Origin: Porphyra umbilicalis
Lineage: Eukaryota; Rhodophyta; Bangiophyceae; Bangiales; Bangiaceae
Length of the DNA stretch: 64,000 nucleotides
Assembly: GCA_002049455.2 (NCBI GenBank)
Contig: KV919145.1
Span: 1 to 64,000 of the forward strand
Reading direction: 5' to 3'
Shown: positions 20,822 to 32,114 of the stretch, piece by piece
Layout: each line of letters starts with the position of its first letter
Position numbering within the stretch: position 1 is the stretch's first letter
Notes under the pieces: generated by a model
Database searches by the model: none
Told to the model about the DNA's origin: nothing
What the model saw: only the letters and a program-made list of their open reading frames with translations
Position numbers and translations under genes: made by a program

Positions 20822-22558
20822 ATGTCGGTCACGGACGTGGTCGAGCTCGCTTCCGTCCTCGCACGGCGCTACTATGGCCCCAAGTCGGGCGCCATCGTCT
20901 ATGCGCTGCTGCAGTACCCCCGCTCGACGGTTGCGGAGCTGGTCGCCCCCGCCTCAGCGGCGCTGCTCGCCCACCACCGCCGCATGCTGTCCGTGTCGGA
21001 CGTGGCGGCGCCGCCCCCCCCCCTCAGCCGCGACGACGTGTGCCGTTGCCTGGCGGGGCTCCTCCAGGCGGGCGTCGTCCTCGTCGTTGGCGTGGTGCCG
21101 CCAGGGGAGGTGGCGGCAGCGGCGGCGGGCGGCGCCGCCGCCGCCGCCGGCCTCGGCGCCCGCGGCGGGGCAGGGGCGGGGGCGGGGGCGGCCAAACGCC
21201 GCCGCGTCGGCAGCGCCGGGACGGCGCCGCCGCCGCCCACCCACCGCTACTCGGTGGATTCAACGCCGCTCATCCAGCGGCTGCGGCACCCCTTTTACGT
21301 GCGGCTGACGCAGGACCAAGTCGGCGCGCCCGCGGCGACGGTGCTGAGCGCGCTCCTCGCGCGGGGGCGGGCGACGGCGTCGTCGTTGCTGACGGGCGTC
21401 GTGGCGGCGGGGGGGGTGGCCGACGTCAAGGAGGGGGAGGAGGCGCTCGCCGCGTTGCTCGCGAGCAAGTACGTGCGCGTCGTCGAGGTTGGCTACGGCG
21501 CACGCCCCGCCGCCGGGAGTGGGGGGGGCGGCGGCGGGTCGGGCGGCACCGCCGCCTGGCCCGGCGGCGGCGTCGGGGGCGGTGGCACGGGCGGCGGGAG
21601 CCCCGGCAGCAGCAGCGGCGGCGGTGGCGGCAGCGGCAGCGGCGACAGCGGCCCCGAGCCGTCGGCGACCAACGACCGGACCGTGTGGGCGGCGGACATG
21701 GGCCACATGCAGCGGCTGCTGCTCGAAGACTTGTGCGCCTTTGTCGCGTTTGGACGCCTCGGCGCGGACGCGTCGCGGCTCATCCGGGCGGCGATGCACC
21801 GGACGCTCCGCTACCCGCCGTCGCGGGACGGGTCGGGCTCGACGCCGGCGGTGCCGATTGCCGACGTCCTCGCCGCCGTGGCCGAGACGGTGCCCGCGCA
21901 GACGGCGCTCGGGCTGCTCACGACGATGGCGCGGCCGGAACACCGGTACGTGGAGCTCGGCTCGTCGGCCGTTGGGGAGGCGGCGGGCGGCGGCGGCTCT
22001 GGGCCGACCATAGGCCGCACCGTGGCGGTGCGCCACGGCGCCATGGTCCGCGCCGTCCAAGCGTCGACCGTCGAGTTTTACGTCAAGAAGCGGTGGGGCA
22101 CCGCCGCCTACCGCATCTACCGGCTGCTCACGTCGGTCGGCGTGGGGAGCCTCGAGCAAAAGGACATTGGCGACGCGGTGCTCATGCCGCTGGCGCCCGC
22201 GCGGGAGCTCCTCTACCGCCTCCTCCTCGACGGCCTCGTGCGGGTGACGGAGGTGGCGAAAACCACCGAGTACAAATCGGCGGCGGCCTACCACCTGTGG
22301 TCGGCCGACGGCACGGCGGGCGTCGGGCGGGTGCTGAGCGCGAGCCTCAAAGCCGCCACCAACTACCTCCTCCGCGTGGAGGTGCTCGAGCGGTGTTTGG
22401 ACCGCGTCCGCCGCGAGGTGCACGACGATGATAGCGCCACGTCGGCCGAGGTGGAGGCCCTCCAGCGCCGCATCGACGCACTCGACGTGACGCTCCTGCG
22501 GTTGGACAAGGAGATTATGGTGCTGCGGGATTTGGGGGATGATGCGGGGGCGCTGTAG
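20822..22558 (+). CDS. RPC82: RNA polymerase III subunit RPC82 (POLR3C/RPC3)
   Basis: RPC82 is the winged-helix subunit of the Pol III-specific RPC82/34/31 subcomplex needed for initiation at tRNA and 5S genes. The single 578-codon exon begins MSVTDVVELASVLARRYYGP, a typical N-terminal winged helix in which a locus-opening helix is followed by AIVYALLQYPRSTVAELV. A central Gly/Ala-rich linker near residues 225-280 is unusually long. The conserved C-terminal part reads AYRIYRLLTSVGVGSLEQKD, then ARELLYRLLLDGLVRVTEVA and SAAAYHLWSAD, followed by a closing coiled coil rich in Leu, Arg and Glu. Length is close to that of human RPC3 (534 aa). The frame is intact despite G/C-rich linkers. It converges with RPS29. 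Confidence 0.88.
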   Translation: MSVTDVVELASVLARRYYGPKSGAIVYALLQYPRSTVAELVAPASAALLAHHRRMLSVSDVAAPPPPLSRDDVCRCLAGLLQAGVVLVVGVVPPGEVAAAAAGGAAAAAGLGARGGAGAGAGAAKRRRVGSAGTAPPPPTHRYSVDSTPLIQRLRHPFYVRLTQDQVGAPAATVLSALLARGRATASSLLTGVVAAGGVADVKEGEEALAALLASKYVRVVEVGYGARPAAGSGGGGGGSGGTAAWPGGGVGGGGTGGGSPGSSSGGGGGSGSGDSGPEPSATNDRTVWAADMGHMQRLLLEDLCAFVAFGRLGADASRLIRAAMHRTLRYPPSRDGSGSTPAVPIADVLAAVAETVPAQTALGLLTTMARPEHRYVELGSSAVGEAAGGGGSGPTIGRTVAVRHGAMVRAVQASTVEFYVKKRWGTAAYRIYRLLTSVGVGSLEQKDIGDAVLMPLAPARELLYRLLLDGLVRVTEVAKTTEYKSAAAYHLWSADGTAGVGRVLSASLKAATNYLLRVEVLERCLDRVRREVHDDDSATSAEVEALQRRIDALDVTLLRLDKEIMVLRDLGDDAGAL

Positions 22559-22871
22559 GGGGGCGGGGGGGGGGGGGTGGAATGGGCGGCGCGTGTGGCA
22601 CGCAGACGGTCGAACCGAGATGGGCGGCCACCGTCGGCGACTGGTGTGACTTTCAACCCTACTCGTCGTTTACTACAACATCCATGCAGCCCACGAGTGG
22701 CGTTGTGGCCACCGTGGCACTGAGAGAAGGTCACACAAAGGAGAGACAGTCGAGGCACAAGCGTTTACGTCGCCGCCCATGCCAACGACCCCCGACGCCA
22801 CGCGCCGTCCGCCAAAAACCGACCGCACCGCGCCGCGGCCGTGCACACCGCACACACCCGCTCGCGCCGCT

Positions 22872-23449
22872 TCACCGGTACTGTGGGGGCGCCGACCGGT
22901 CCACGCCGAAAGGGCAACCGCCGCCGCGCAACAATCGACCAAGAGCAACATACAGCCCACACGAGTAGCCCAGCAGGGGTGCGTGTCAGCAGCTTGTCGT
23001 CGTCCCACAATGCCCGTCACCCAAACACATAGTCCGTCCGCGTAGCAGCACCCGGCGCGCCCCCCGCGCCGCCGCGCCCAACCCCGTCGACGCCACGGCG
23101 ACAGAGGGCCTGCCCTCTCAAAATGCGGCCTCAACCCCCCCGCCACCATGATGCCCGCGCGCGCCAAGCCCCTGCCCACCACTCCCTCGACCCGTGCACG
23201 CACACGGTGCGGCGGGGGCTGGCCACTGCCGGCTCCATGCCGGCCCAAACGCGCGCCCTCCACCCTCACTCCGCGCCCGCACCGTACCTTGTGGAAGCCA
23301 ATCGCGTTGGCATTCTCCCGGAAGCACCGCCGGCAAATGTCGAGCGAGTACTTGCGGATGAGGCCGATGCGCGACCCGCACACGCGGCAGGCGCGGGAGC
23401 CCTTGCCGTAGCCCTTGGGGTGGGAGTTCCACACCGCCGCGTGACCCAT
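22872..23449 (-). CDS. RPS29: 40S ribosomal protein S29 (uS14), two exons
   Basis: uS14 sits in the small-subunit head near the decoding region. Exon 1 (23449-23288) encodes 54 residues starting [15 protein letters not shown]. It has the zinc ribbon Cys21-x2-Cys24 and Cys39-x2-Cys42, and ends at IGFHK. The next bases are GTACGG, a donor. A 407-bp intron ends CCCACAG, and the next codons TAC CGG TGA (22880-22872) supply the last two residues, Tyr and Arg. The product is exactly 56 residues ending GFHKYR, matching the family's length and C-terminus. The coding part of the last exon is therefore only 9 bp including the stop, easily missed by gene finders. It converges with RPC82. Confidence 0.93.
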
Positions 23450-24950
23450 GGTGGCAGGGGTGTCGGAACGGGGGGGGGGGGGGGGTCGAGGGCGAGGGAC
23501 ACGAGGACGCAAGCAGGCGGGTGGATGGGGTGCAGGGGTGTTAGTGTGCGATGGGGAAGATGGCAGTGACGACGGCGTGAACACGCTCGGCGCGTCGCGA
23601 TCGTGCACACGTGTCCCTCATGTCTCTGGCCGGATACATGACAGGTGGCGTGCCAACAAATTCCTAAATCTTGAGGGCTTTTTTCATGCTATTTTTTCTG
23701 CATTACGCAGCGTGTTTCGACATTCCATCCAACTTCGCTGCGCGAGCTCATTTCACTCATCGGCCTCGCAGACGGCCCAAGCGCCGTAGCAAGCCCTGTC
23801 ATAGTGGCTGTACTGAGGCTCTGCCAGAGAAGAGAGAAGGGCGTTCCGAAATTGCTCGTTCTCCCCTGCCCTTCTTCAGCACCGTTCTCTATCCCTGAGT
23901 GCTGTTTGGGGCTTTGTTCCCCTATTGGTCGTGGACGAGAAATCTCTGGCAGACGCCTGTCGGTATACTCTCATTTGCGTAGATGACACGCATTTGACGT
24001 CCTACGACGCCACCGCAGGTGCGGCGCAAGCCCTCAAAAACGACGCCTCGCCACGTCCCTTGCATGCGGATATGTGAGCGGCTCTCGGTGACAGCGGAGG
24101 GTTCTGCGGCCGCCGCTGTGGCTGCGCGACACAAGGTCGTAGGGGGTGGTGGTGATGGCGAACCGGTATTGTCGTCGGACGCAGAGAGGTCCAAGGGGAT
24201 GGCGACGGCCAAATTCCATTTGGTACCGTATGCCTCCCACCTGCGACGACATTTGGGATGTGCCTCGTCTTGGATCTTGGGACTCGGCATATCGCAGCTG
24301 TCCCTAAATGGCCAAGTCAAAAGCTAACAACTCCACCGACAGACGGGCTGACACGGTTCCGCGGATCAAGCACGTGGCCAGAGCGTCCACGCGGGTTGAT
24401 GACAGCGCGCGCATCTCGGCGACGCGTGCGCCGTGCGCCGTGGCGAGTGGCTCGCGCGACGCCCGGTCGCGCGGCGGGGCGGCTCGCCGACGGCGCGCGC
24501 CGCCCGCCCGACGGCCGCTGCCGCGCGGCCACTGTCCCGGCCCTAATCTCGGCCGCCGCTGCCTGCGGCTGCGCGCGGCCGCTCGGCGCCCGGCGACCGG
24601 CTTCCATCACGGCACACGAGGGGGGCCCCCGCGGCGGGCGGACGGTACACACGCCGACGACGCGGCGGCGCGGGGCGGGGCGCGGCTGGGGCGGCCGCGG
24701 CTGCGGGCGTGGCGGTACCCCGGGGCGGGGGTGGAGGGGGTGGCGCGCGCACGTCGGCGCCGCCGCCGTGACGCGCCGCCGCCGCCCACGTCGCCGTCCT
24801 TTTATCGACCGCCCTCGGCGGCGAGGCGGAGCGCTCTTCCGCGGCGGGGGGCGCGACTGCGTGGCGGCGGGTGGTTTCTTCTGTTTTTGGGGGTCGGGGG
24901 GGGGGGGGGGCTGGGGCTGCCCCCGACCGCCGGCGCCGCGGGCGGCGACG
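23450..24950. other. Intergenic region upstream of RPS29 and SPX protein 2
   Basis: A divergent 1.5-kb intergenic region. It holds a G16-type run near 23469-23484 and another of about 12 G near 24899-24910. I found no gene with recognisable features. The GC-rich frames at 24.3-24.95 kb directly upstream of SPX protein 2 look like 5' leader, not coding sequence. Confidence 0.4.
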
Positions 24951-26859
24951 ATGAAGTTTGGCAAGGAGCTCCGGCAGACGGTCGACAGCAGCTTTGCCGA
25001 GTGGCGCCCCATGTTTATGAGTTACAAGACGCTCAAGAAGTTGATTGAGCGGCCCGCCCGGCGGGCCGGCGCGCCCGACGGGGGCAGCGACGGCGCCGAC
25101 GGGGACGGGGCGGGTGGCGGCGTGGGCGGTGGGGCCGCCGGCGCCGTGAGCGGCGGCCACTCCTCCCAAGACGCGGACAGGCGGGCCGGCGGGCGCGGCC
25201 GCCGCGTCGGCGCGGGGAGTGACGTTGACTCGGCGCAGTCGGGGGAGCGGGACGGCGGCGTCGCGTCGCCCCAGCTGCCGGGCGGGGAGGGGGGGGTGGC
25301 GCCACCGGGTGTGCCGCCGCCGCCGCCGCGGCGGACGCGGACGCGTCGGGCGGCGCCGACGCGCGGGCGGGGCGGGCGAGCCTCGCCACCGCCGCCTTTT
25401 TTGCGTGCCTCCGCTCCGACGTGAACAAGGTCAATGACTTTTATCTAAACCAGGAAGAGGAGGTCATCATCCTCTACCACTACCTCGCCGAGCGCGTCGA
25501 CGAGGTGGTGGCCGCCGCCGCCGCCGCCGCTGCGGCCGCCGCCGCACGTGTGTCGGGCGCGCAAGTGGGCGGGGGGCGGGGGGGCGTGGCGGGCGCCACC
25601 ACCGCCACATCGGCGCCTGCGGGGCACAGCGCCGCTGTGCGGGGCGACGCGGACGCGGGAGCGTCGGCGGCGGCGGCTGCCGCCGCGGCGGCCACGGCCA
25701 CGGCGCGCTCCGCGGCGGCGGCGGCGGCCGCCGCGTCGGCAGCGGCCGCCGACGCGGCCGGGGCGGCGCCGCTGCGTACGCGCCTCCTCGCCCTAACCGC
25801 CCACCTGCGGCTGTTGGCCAACTTCGCGGCGGTCAACTACACCGGCTTCAACAAGATCCTCAAAAAGTTTGACAAGAAGACGGGGCGCACGCTCCGCCAC
25901 ACCTACCTCACCGCCGTCCTCGCCACCCCCTTCTTTCAATCGACGACTGTGCGGACGTTGCTGGCGCGCACGGCGGAGCGCGTCGGGGAGCTCGACGCGC
26001 TCCTGCGCGTGCCCGACGGCGCACCGCCGCCGCCGCGCGCGCCGCGGCGCGGGGGGGAGGAGGCGGTGCAGCGCCGCACGGGGGGGGGGACCCCCGACAC
26101 GCTGCTGGTCGCGGCGGTGTTGCCGGCAGCCGCCGCGGGGCGCGCGGGCTCCCCGACGGGGGCGGGGGGGGCGGCCGCCGGGCGCCGGCGGGTGGTGGGC
26201 GCGGCGGGCTTTGGGGAGCCCCCGCGGCGGCCGCCGCCGCCGCTGCGTGGCGTGGGGGGGGGGGGGCGGGCGTGGCGGCGGCCGCCCCGTCGACGCGCGC
26301 CGCGTCGCGGTCGTCCTCTGCCGCGCCGTCGGGAGGGGGGGAGCCCCTGGCCGCCGCGGCGACCGACGGCGGGGGGGTGGTGGCAGACGGGCGGGGCGGC
26401 CCGCCACGCGGGGCGGCGGCAGACGGCGCGAACGGTGGAGACGGCCGGGGCGCGGCCGCTGCGGCGCGCCGCAATGGGCGGGCGAGCTCGGCCGACGCTG
26501 GTGGCGGGGGGGGCGGCAGCACCGACGGCGGGGGTGGGAGCGACGGGGAGAGTGGCGTGGACGGGGATACGGACGAGCACGGCAGCATTCGGGGCGTTGG
26601 GGTGTGTCGGCCCGGGTCGTCGAGTCGCGGAGCGCCGGCGGAGCTAGCCGTCAGCGCGATTGCTGGTGAGGGCGCTGGAGCGGGGGAGGGGTGCGGACAT
26701 GCGGGTGGCGTGGCCCGAGTTGGACCCGAGTCGCCTGCCGTGGGGGACCGAGATGGACGGCCCGACGCCGACGGCGGCGAAGGGGGGGATGGGGGCGGTG
26801 ACGGCGGCGGTTTGTCGCCGCCGGTTGACCCGCCCGCAGGTGCACTGTGGACGGCTTGA
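24951..26859 (+). CDS. SPX-domain protein 2 (frame broken at two homopolymers)
   Basis: This is a paralogue of SPX protein 1. It starts MKFGKELRQTVDSSFAEW with YKTLKKLIERP, resumes at AAFFACLRSDVNKVNDFYLN, and contains NYTGFNKILKKFDKKTGRT with the ligand-site lysines. The tail after TPFFQSTTVRTLL is long and low-complexity, ending in an acidic Gly/Asp segment (GESGVDGDTDEHGSIRG) and a TGA at 26857-26859. Two frame changes are needed: near the G8 run at 25289-25296, between the first SPX helix pair and AAFFACL, and at about G10 near 26259-26268. No second enzymatic domain is visible. The conserved SPX blocks against divergent linkers suggest an old tandem duplication interrupted by RPC82 and RPS29. 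Confidence 0.85.
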
Positions 26860-27162
26860 GGGTGTGTGGGCGCCGTGTGTTCGGCTCCTGTCGCTGCACG
26901 GTTGTCGCCCATTTATTTTTCTTTTTTGCTTTTCTCTGGCGTGGGGAGTTTGCATGCCGTGTTTCCTTCAATTGGTCTGTGTTCGTTCATGCGACGGTTT
27001 CGTGTCTTCGTGAGCGCCGCTGGGTCTCTTGCATACATGCTTTTCTTCGACCTCGACGGCTTTGCCCCTTACGCCCACGCCTGCTTCAGCTCATGCAATG
27101 GGCTCTCGCTGACGTGGAGCAGCACAGAGAGAAACCCTCACCGGTTGTGCTCAGCAAACGGT

Positions 27163-29157
27163 CATGCGCGAGAGAGAACTACGGCGCGCGAGGCAGCCAA
27201 AGTCATTGCCGTCAATCGAGCAGGCATCACTCTTGCATTGCACGTTACAATGAATTAACTCCGATTTCCGTCGTCGACATCAAAAGGGCTCTCGTCGTCT
27301 AATGGTTAATTGCAAGCGTGAGCTTGATACAGCAAGGATGTTCTTGCGCGCTGTAGGGTGCGACGTCAAACGTTGTGGCCGTAACGATGGCGGTTCGATC
27401 CCGCCCGAGGGCATCGGTTATTTTGCTGGATCATGATTTCACCGGGTTCCCGACGCAGCAATAGCACCAGAAGCAACCATCACGGTGAGCAGCAGCCAAC
27501 AGTTTCTCGGCCTCAGACCTCACTCGGAGTTCCATTCAGGCTCTCCGTTGCCGCATATGCCGAGGTGACTCATGGATGTCGTAGTGGCCGTACTTTATTA
27601 GCTCTAGAAGGGATAGAAAAGCGAACCCATGCTTCAGTCATATGTGGGCACGTTGTGCTGTCGCGGTCTGTTTGGGGCACTGTTCTTTTGGCTCGGGCGT
27701 TATTCTGCCCTCTTTTTTTGAGCCAGAAATTGGGCCGGGGGGAGTGGCCCCCAGGGAGGGGAGCAGCTCGCGGCGGGCGGCGCGGCGTCCGCGTCGCTGC
27801 TCTGTACAAGTGGGTGCAACGCAAAAGAAGCAGACAACAAGGCGCGAACCAAGCACACAGAGTTTAGACCGTCCGAGGTCTGGCTAAAAAAATTGCTGTC
27901 TTCTCAATTTTGGCAGATGTCGTCGAAGTCAAGACAGGGTCTCGGTCAACTGCCCATTGGTCGAACGACTTAATCCGGCAGAGTGGACGGCACAGTTAAT
28001 CACCCCTCCTCAGCAATAGAAGTGGTGAGGCGGTGCCTCAGCAAAACGGCAAAAACATTATAAGTGCCCCCAATGGCCACCACAGCCGGGGTACCACGCG
28101 CCCAGAGCCCCACAGTGTTGAACGTGTTGTCGATTAGCTCCGCTGCCAGGTCCTCGTAGAACTGGTTCTGCGTCAGCTCTGCCGCCGTCCCGTGCGCCCC
28201 CAAGTACAGCACACACGTCGCACATGCTCAAAAGGGAGAAGTTCGCACGCATCGACCAATGGTGCGTCATCAGCTTGTGCTACAGCTGTACGTCGTCCTG
28301 CCGACACCGGTTGTGACGGTCGATCTGGGCACAGCATTGGCAGTATGTCTCGACAACCTGCGGCTACGCCACAGTGAGCACGACGCGCTCAGGGTCATCC
28401 CTCAACTGCCGCCACAGTACGCAATCGTATGGCGCCCCAAGTAGGGTGGTCGACGCGGAGAAGATGAAGTAGCACCGCTCCTGGTCTACCCTCAGGACGG
28501 CCATCATAACGGTGACACCGTCCGCCGTGGTGTGGGCGTACGAAACGTGCTCCCCCTGATCCTCCAGCGGCAGCACCGACAACACGCCCAAAGGAAAGCT
28601 CTTCGTCCCCGTTTTCACAACCCCGATGAACCGGAGGCCCATGCTCAGGAGCTGTTGCGTCGCCGTCATGCTCGCAAAGTACCATCAGCGCGCACAACCC
28701 GCTTGGTGCCAGCGCAGGGGGCCACCAAATTCTTGAGCACCGCAATGCCGTGGGGCAGGTCGTCCTCTTCGCTCGTAGCGTCCTCCGGGCGGTGCTCCGC
28801 CGTCGTGACGACGCTCAGCCGAAACATATATCTGCTTCGTCCACATGCCGCATTGAGTGTCACAATCGTTCTCGGGCTTGCGATCAATTTCCACGTACAT
28901 CGGCCGGCCGCGGAGAATCCGATGACCCCCTTGGCCGCACGGTTTGCTCATGAACTCGTCGACGCACATGAAGTCGCTCGGCGACCCGCGGGAAGCCCGG
29001 TGGTCGTTGATGGAGGTGATTAAATAGTCGATGAATTGCCACCGACGCTTCTCAGAGGCGTCGTCCGCCCCGCCAGTCTGCTGGCTGAAGGTCATGCTTG
29101 ACCACAAGGCGTCAAAGCGCCGTCGCCACATGCCCTTGCGCTCGCCAAAGGCGGAAG
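27163..29157. repeat. Left arm of a 2-kb inverted duplication
   Basis: This arm is the reverse complement of 30371-32757. Positions pair as x and 59528 minus x from 29157 out to about 27203 without any indel that I can detect, and by eye with essentially no mismatches. Outward of the MITE in the other arm, similarity continues to about 27163 and then fades. The arm contains a tRNA-like gene and the C-terminal two thirds of a piggyBac-type transposase. Confidence 0.9.
27288..27413 (+). tRNA. tRNA-like gene with a probable non-canonical intron (left copy)
   Basis: The ends form a 7-bp acceptor stem (GCTCTCG with CGAGGGC, discriminator A). The T arm is perfect (GGCGG TTCGATC CCGCC). A-box (TCGTCTAATGGTTA) and B-box (GGTTCGATCCC) promoters are present, and TTTT follows at 27420. 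The 126-nt length is about 50 nt too long. The excess lies after the D loop and folds into hairpins such as CAAGC-GTGA-GCTTG and GCAAG-GATGTT-CTTGC. If it is removed as a D-loop intron, the best anticodon arm is GCGAC GTCAAAC GTTGT. That would read CAA (Leu), but D-stem pairing and the variable arm fit poorly. The isotype is therefore unresolved, and a tRNA-derived relic is possible. Confidence 0.6.
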
Positions 29158-30215
29158 AAAGCATATACCTTCTGCGAGCCCGCGTAGCCGACAAGTCTGC
29201 ACGCGCTCCGGACTCGTAGCGGGTGGCCAGCAGCGTCACGCCAACCCACTTGAGGATTTCCCCCCCGTTGGTGGGCTGCATTCCGCGGGCCTGGAGTTTG
29301 GAGGAGGTAAAACGCACCATCCGCGTCTGCTGGTCCATGGGAAACATGGCCCAAAAGTAGTCTGTGGGCCGACGCGTCTGCCCGGGACCCAGCACATCCC
29401 CCCCCTCCTGGATGACCTCCCCGCCGGGCGACTGTACCGACCACATCTGTCGAGGTACGGGACCGCCGACGGGCTCACTTACAGCGCGTGGCGTCCACGT
29501 CAGCCCGTGAACGGTGGTGACAGCCCGTGTCACGGGGCAGCGGGGGGGGGGAGGGGCACTACCAGCCCGTTCCGGGAGTGTAGTAACTGTCGTGCCCGTG
29601 GGAAAGTGCGGGGAAGCCCGCCCGCGCGGGGTGGGGGAGGGGGGGAGGGCTTGACCACCTACGGCTGGCGGGGGGGTGTGGGCACAGGCGTTGCTGACCG
29701 TCTGGCTACCGTTCGCAGACGCCTGGGTCACTGGGGTACCCAGCTCGACAACTGATTGGTCAGCCAGTAGCTCATGGGGGGCCGGCCCCGCCCGCACGCT
29801 GGCCAACGCCAGTAGATTCTCAATCGTGCGCCCTCGCCAAACCCACGACGTGCGCAGATCCGTCTTGTTTCGCCCGCCCTTGCCCTTTCGGCGGACAACC
29901 TGCAGCACGGCTCCGTCCAGGTAGAAGGTCCTGGCCAAAGCACCACGGAAGCGGCTCAGCTCAACCAGGTTGGTGATGTGCATTGCCTTTGTGTGGACTT
30001 TCGCGCTCACCACCAGGCGGGCATCAACAGCCTTGCCCGACTTGGGCGCGGAAGGGGGATAGGGGGGGCAGGGAAGTGGGGGGGGGGTGCAGGAAGGCGG
30101 CCGGGTTGGCGGGGGGGGTGGGGGGGCGGTACGGCGCTGGAGGGGGTGGCGCAAGAGGGCGGACACCGACAGACATACGCGAAGCAGCGGCAGCCGTGCG
30201 CTTGCGACGCACCAT
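28000..30215 (-). pseudogene. piggyBac-type (DDE_Tnp_1_7) transposase, broken (left copy)
   Basis: Reading leftwards from about 30215 (MVRRKRTAAAASRMSVG), the sequence has FYLDGAVLQVVRRKGKGGRN, then IENLLALASVRAG and later EILKWVGVTLLATRYESGA. It continues with SDFMCVDEFMSKPCGQGGHR, the usual first catalytic-Asp region. Next come LSMGLRFIGVVKTGTKSFP and a C-terminus AELIDNTFN. These are the landmarks of piggyBac-like elements. Frames break at a C-run near 30.07 kb, between CGMWTKQIYV and SVVTTAEHRPED, and by one base at ADG/YFAS. The 28000-29157 part lies in the inverted-repeat arm; the N-terminal part (29158-30215) is unique to this copy. It is almost certainly inactive. Confidence 0.75.
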
Positions 30216-30370
30216 GATAGCAGAGAAGGGAGCAGCGAGAGGGAGGGAAAGTCGAATGGGGGGGGGGGCGGTCTCGGTCAGTGGCCACGCGACCGCACGG
30301 CCGTTTGCCGCCGACGGCTCAAGGAGTGTGACGGGGGGGGGGGGGGGGGGGGGGCTGGGCGGGCCTCAGG
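29158..30370. other. Spacer of the inverted duplication
   Basis: This 1.2-kb centre holds the N-terminal third of the left transposase on the minus strand (to 30215), then about 150 bp without a gene. That last part includes a run of roughly 20 G at 30334-30353 just before the right arm begins at 30371. The G-run at the junction may be where the second copy was joined. Confidence 0.55.
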
Positions 30371-31528
30371 CTTCCGCCTTTGGCGAGCGCAAGGGCATGT
30401 GGCGACGGCGCTTTGACGCCTTGTGGTCAAGCATGACCTTCAGCCAGCAGACTGGCGGGGCGGACGACGCCTCTGAGAAGCGTCGGTGGCAATTCATCGA
30501 CTATTTAATCACCTCCATCAACGACCACCGGGCTTCCCGCGGGTCGCCGAGCGACTTCATGTGCGTCGACGAGTTCATGAGCAAACCGTGCGGCCAAGGG
30601 GGTCATCGGATTCTCCGCGGCCGGCCGATGTACGTGGAAATTGATCGCAAGCCCGAGAACGATTGTGACACTCAATGCGGCATGTGGACGAAGCAGATAT
30701 ATGTTTCGGCTGAGCGTCGTCACGACGGCGGAGCACCGCCCGGAGGACGCTACGAGCGAAGAGGACGACCTGCCCCACGGCATTGCGGTGCTCAAGAATT
30801 TGGTGGCCCCCTGCGCTGGCACCAAGCGGGTTGTGCGCGCTGATGGTACTTTGCGAGCATGACGGCGACGCAACAGCTCCTGAGCATGGGCCTCCGGTTC
30901 ATCGGGGTTGTGAAAACGGGGACGAAGAGCTTTCCTTTGGGCGTGTTGTCGGTGCTGCCGCTGGAGGATCAGGGGGAGCACGTTTCGTACGCCCACACCA
31001 CGGCGGACGGTGTCACCGTTATGATGGCCGTCCTGAGGGTAGACCAGGAGCGGTGCTACTTCATCTTCTCCGCGTCGACCACCCTACTTGGGGCGCCATA
31101 CGATTGCGTACTGTGGCGGCAGTTGAGGGATGACCCTGAGCGCGTCGTGCTCACTGTGGCGTAGCCGCAGGTTGTCGAGACATACTGCCAATGCTGTGCC
31201 CAGATCGACCGTCACAACCGGTGTCGGCAGGACGACGTACAGCTGTAGCACAAGCTGATGACGCACCATTGGTCGATGCGTGCGAACTTCTCCCTTTTGA
31301 GCATGTGCGACGTGTGTGCTGTACTTGGGGGCGCACGGGACGGCGGCAGAGCTGACGCAGAACCAGTTCTACGAGGACCTGGCAGCGGAGCTAATCGACA
31401 ACACGTTCAACACTGTGGGGCTCTGGGCGCGTGGTACCCCGGCTGTGGTGGCCATTGGGGGCACTTATAATGTTTTTGCCGTTTTGCTGAGGCACCGCCT
31501 CACCACTTCTATTGCTGAGGAGGGGTGA
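30371..31528 (+). pseudogene. piggyBac-type transposase, N-terminally truncated (right copy)
   Basis: This is identical to the 28000-29157 segment on the opposite strand. It starts inside the protein at FGERKGMWRRRFDALWSS, carries SDFMCVDEFMSKPCGQGGHR and LSMGLRFIGVVKTGTKSFP, and ends after AELIDNTFN with TGA near 31528. It shares the same frame breaks as the left copy, so the breaks predate the duplication or were homogenised afterwards. Confidence 0.75.
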
Positions 31529-32114
31529 TTAACTGTGCCGTCCACTCTGCCGAATTAAGTCGTTCGACCAATGGGCAGTTGACCGAGACCCTGTCTTGAC
31601 TTCGACGACATCTGCCAAAATTGAGAAGACAGCAATTTTTTTAGCCAGACCTCGGACGGTCTAAACTCTGTGTGCTTGGTTCGCGCCTTGTTGTCTGCTT
31701 CTTTTGCGTTGCACCCACTTGTACAGAGCAGCGACGCGGACGCCGCGCCGCCCGCCGCGAGCTGCTCCCCTCCCTGGGGGCCACTCCCCCCGGCCCAATT
31801 TCTGGCTCAAAAAAAGAGGGCAGAATAACGCCCGAGCCAAAAGAACAGTGCCCCAAACAGACCGCGACAGCACAACGTGCCCACATATGACTGAAGCATG
31901 GGTTCGCTTTTCTATCCCTTCTAGAGCTAATAAAGTACGGCCACTACGACATCCATGAGTCACCTCGGCATATGCGGCAACGGAGAGCCTGAATGGAACT
32001 CCGAGTGAGGTCTGAGGCCGAGAAACTGTTGGCTGCTGCTCACCGTGATGGTTGCTTCTGGTGCTATTGCTGCGTCGGGAACCCGGTGAAATCATGATCC
32101 AGCAAAATAACCGA

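Noticed and set aside
27340..27385. Assigning the tRNA-like gene to Tyr, Glu, Asn or Ala from triplets in the insert
   Set aside because: None of these anticodons can be placed in a 5-bp stem with a 7-nt loop while keeping D-arm and variable-loop lengths. Only the CAA option forms an arm, and that too is imperfect.
28685..30843. Reading the two transposase copies as functional genes
   Set aside because: Each requires several frame repairs, and the right copy lacks its N-terminal third. They are annotated as pseudogenes without reconstruction.
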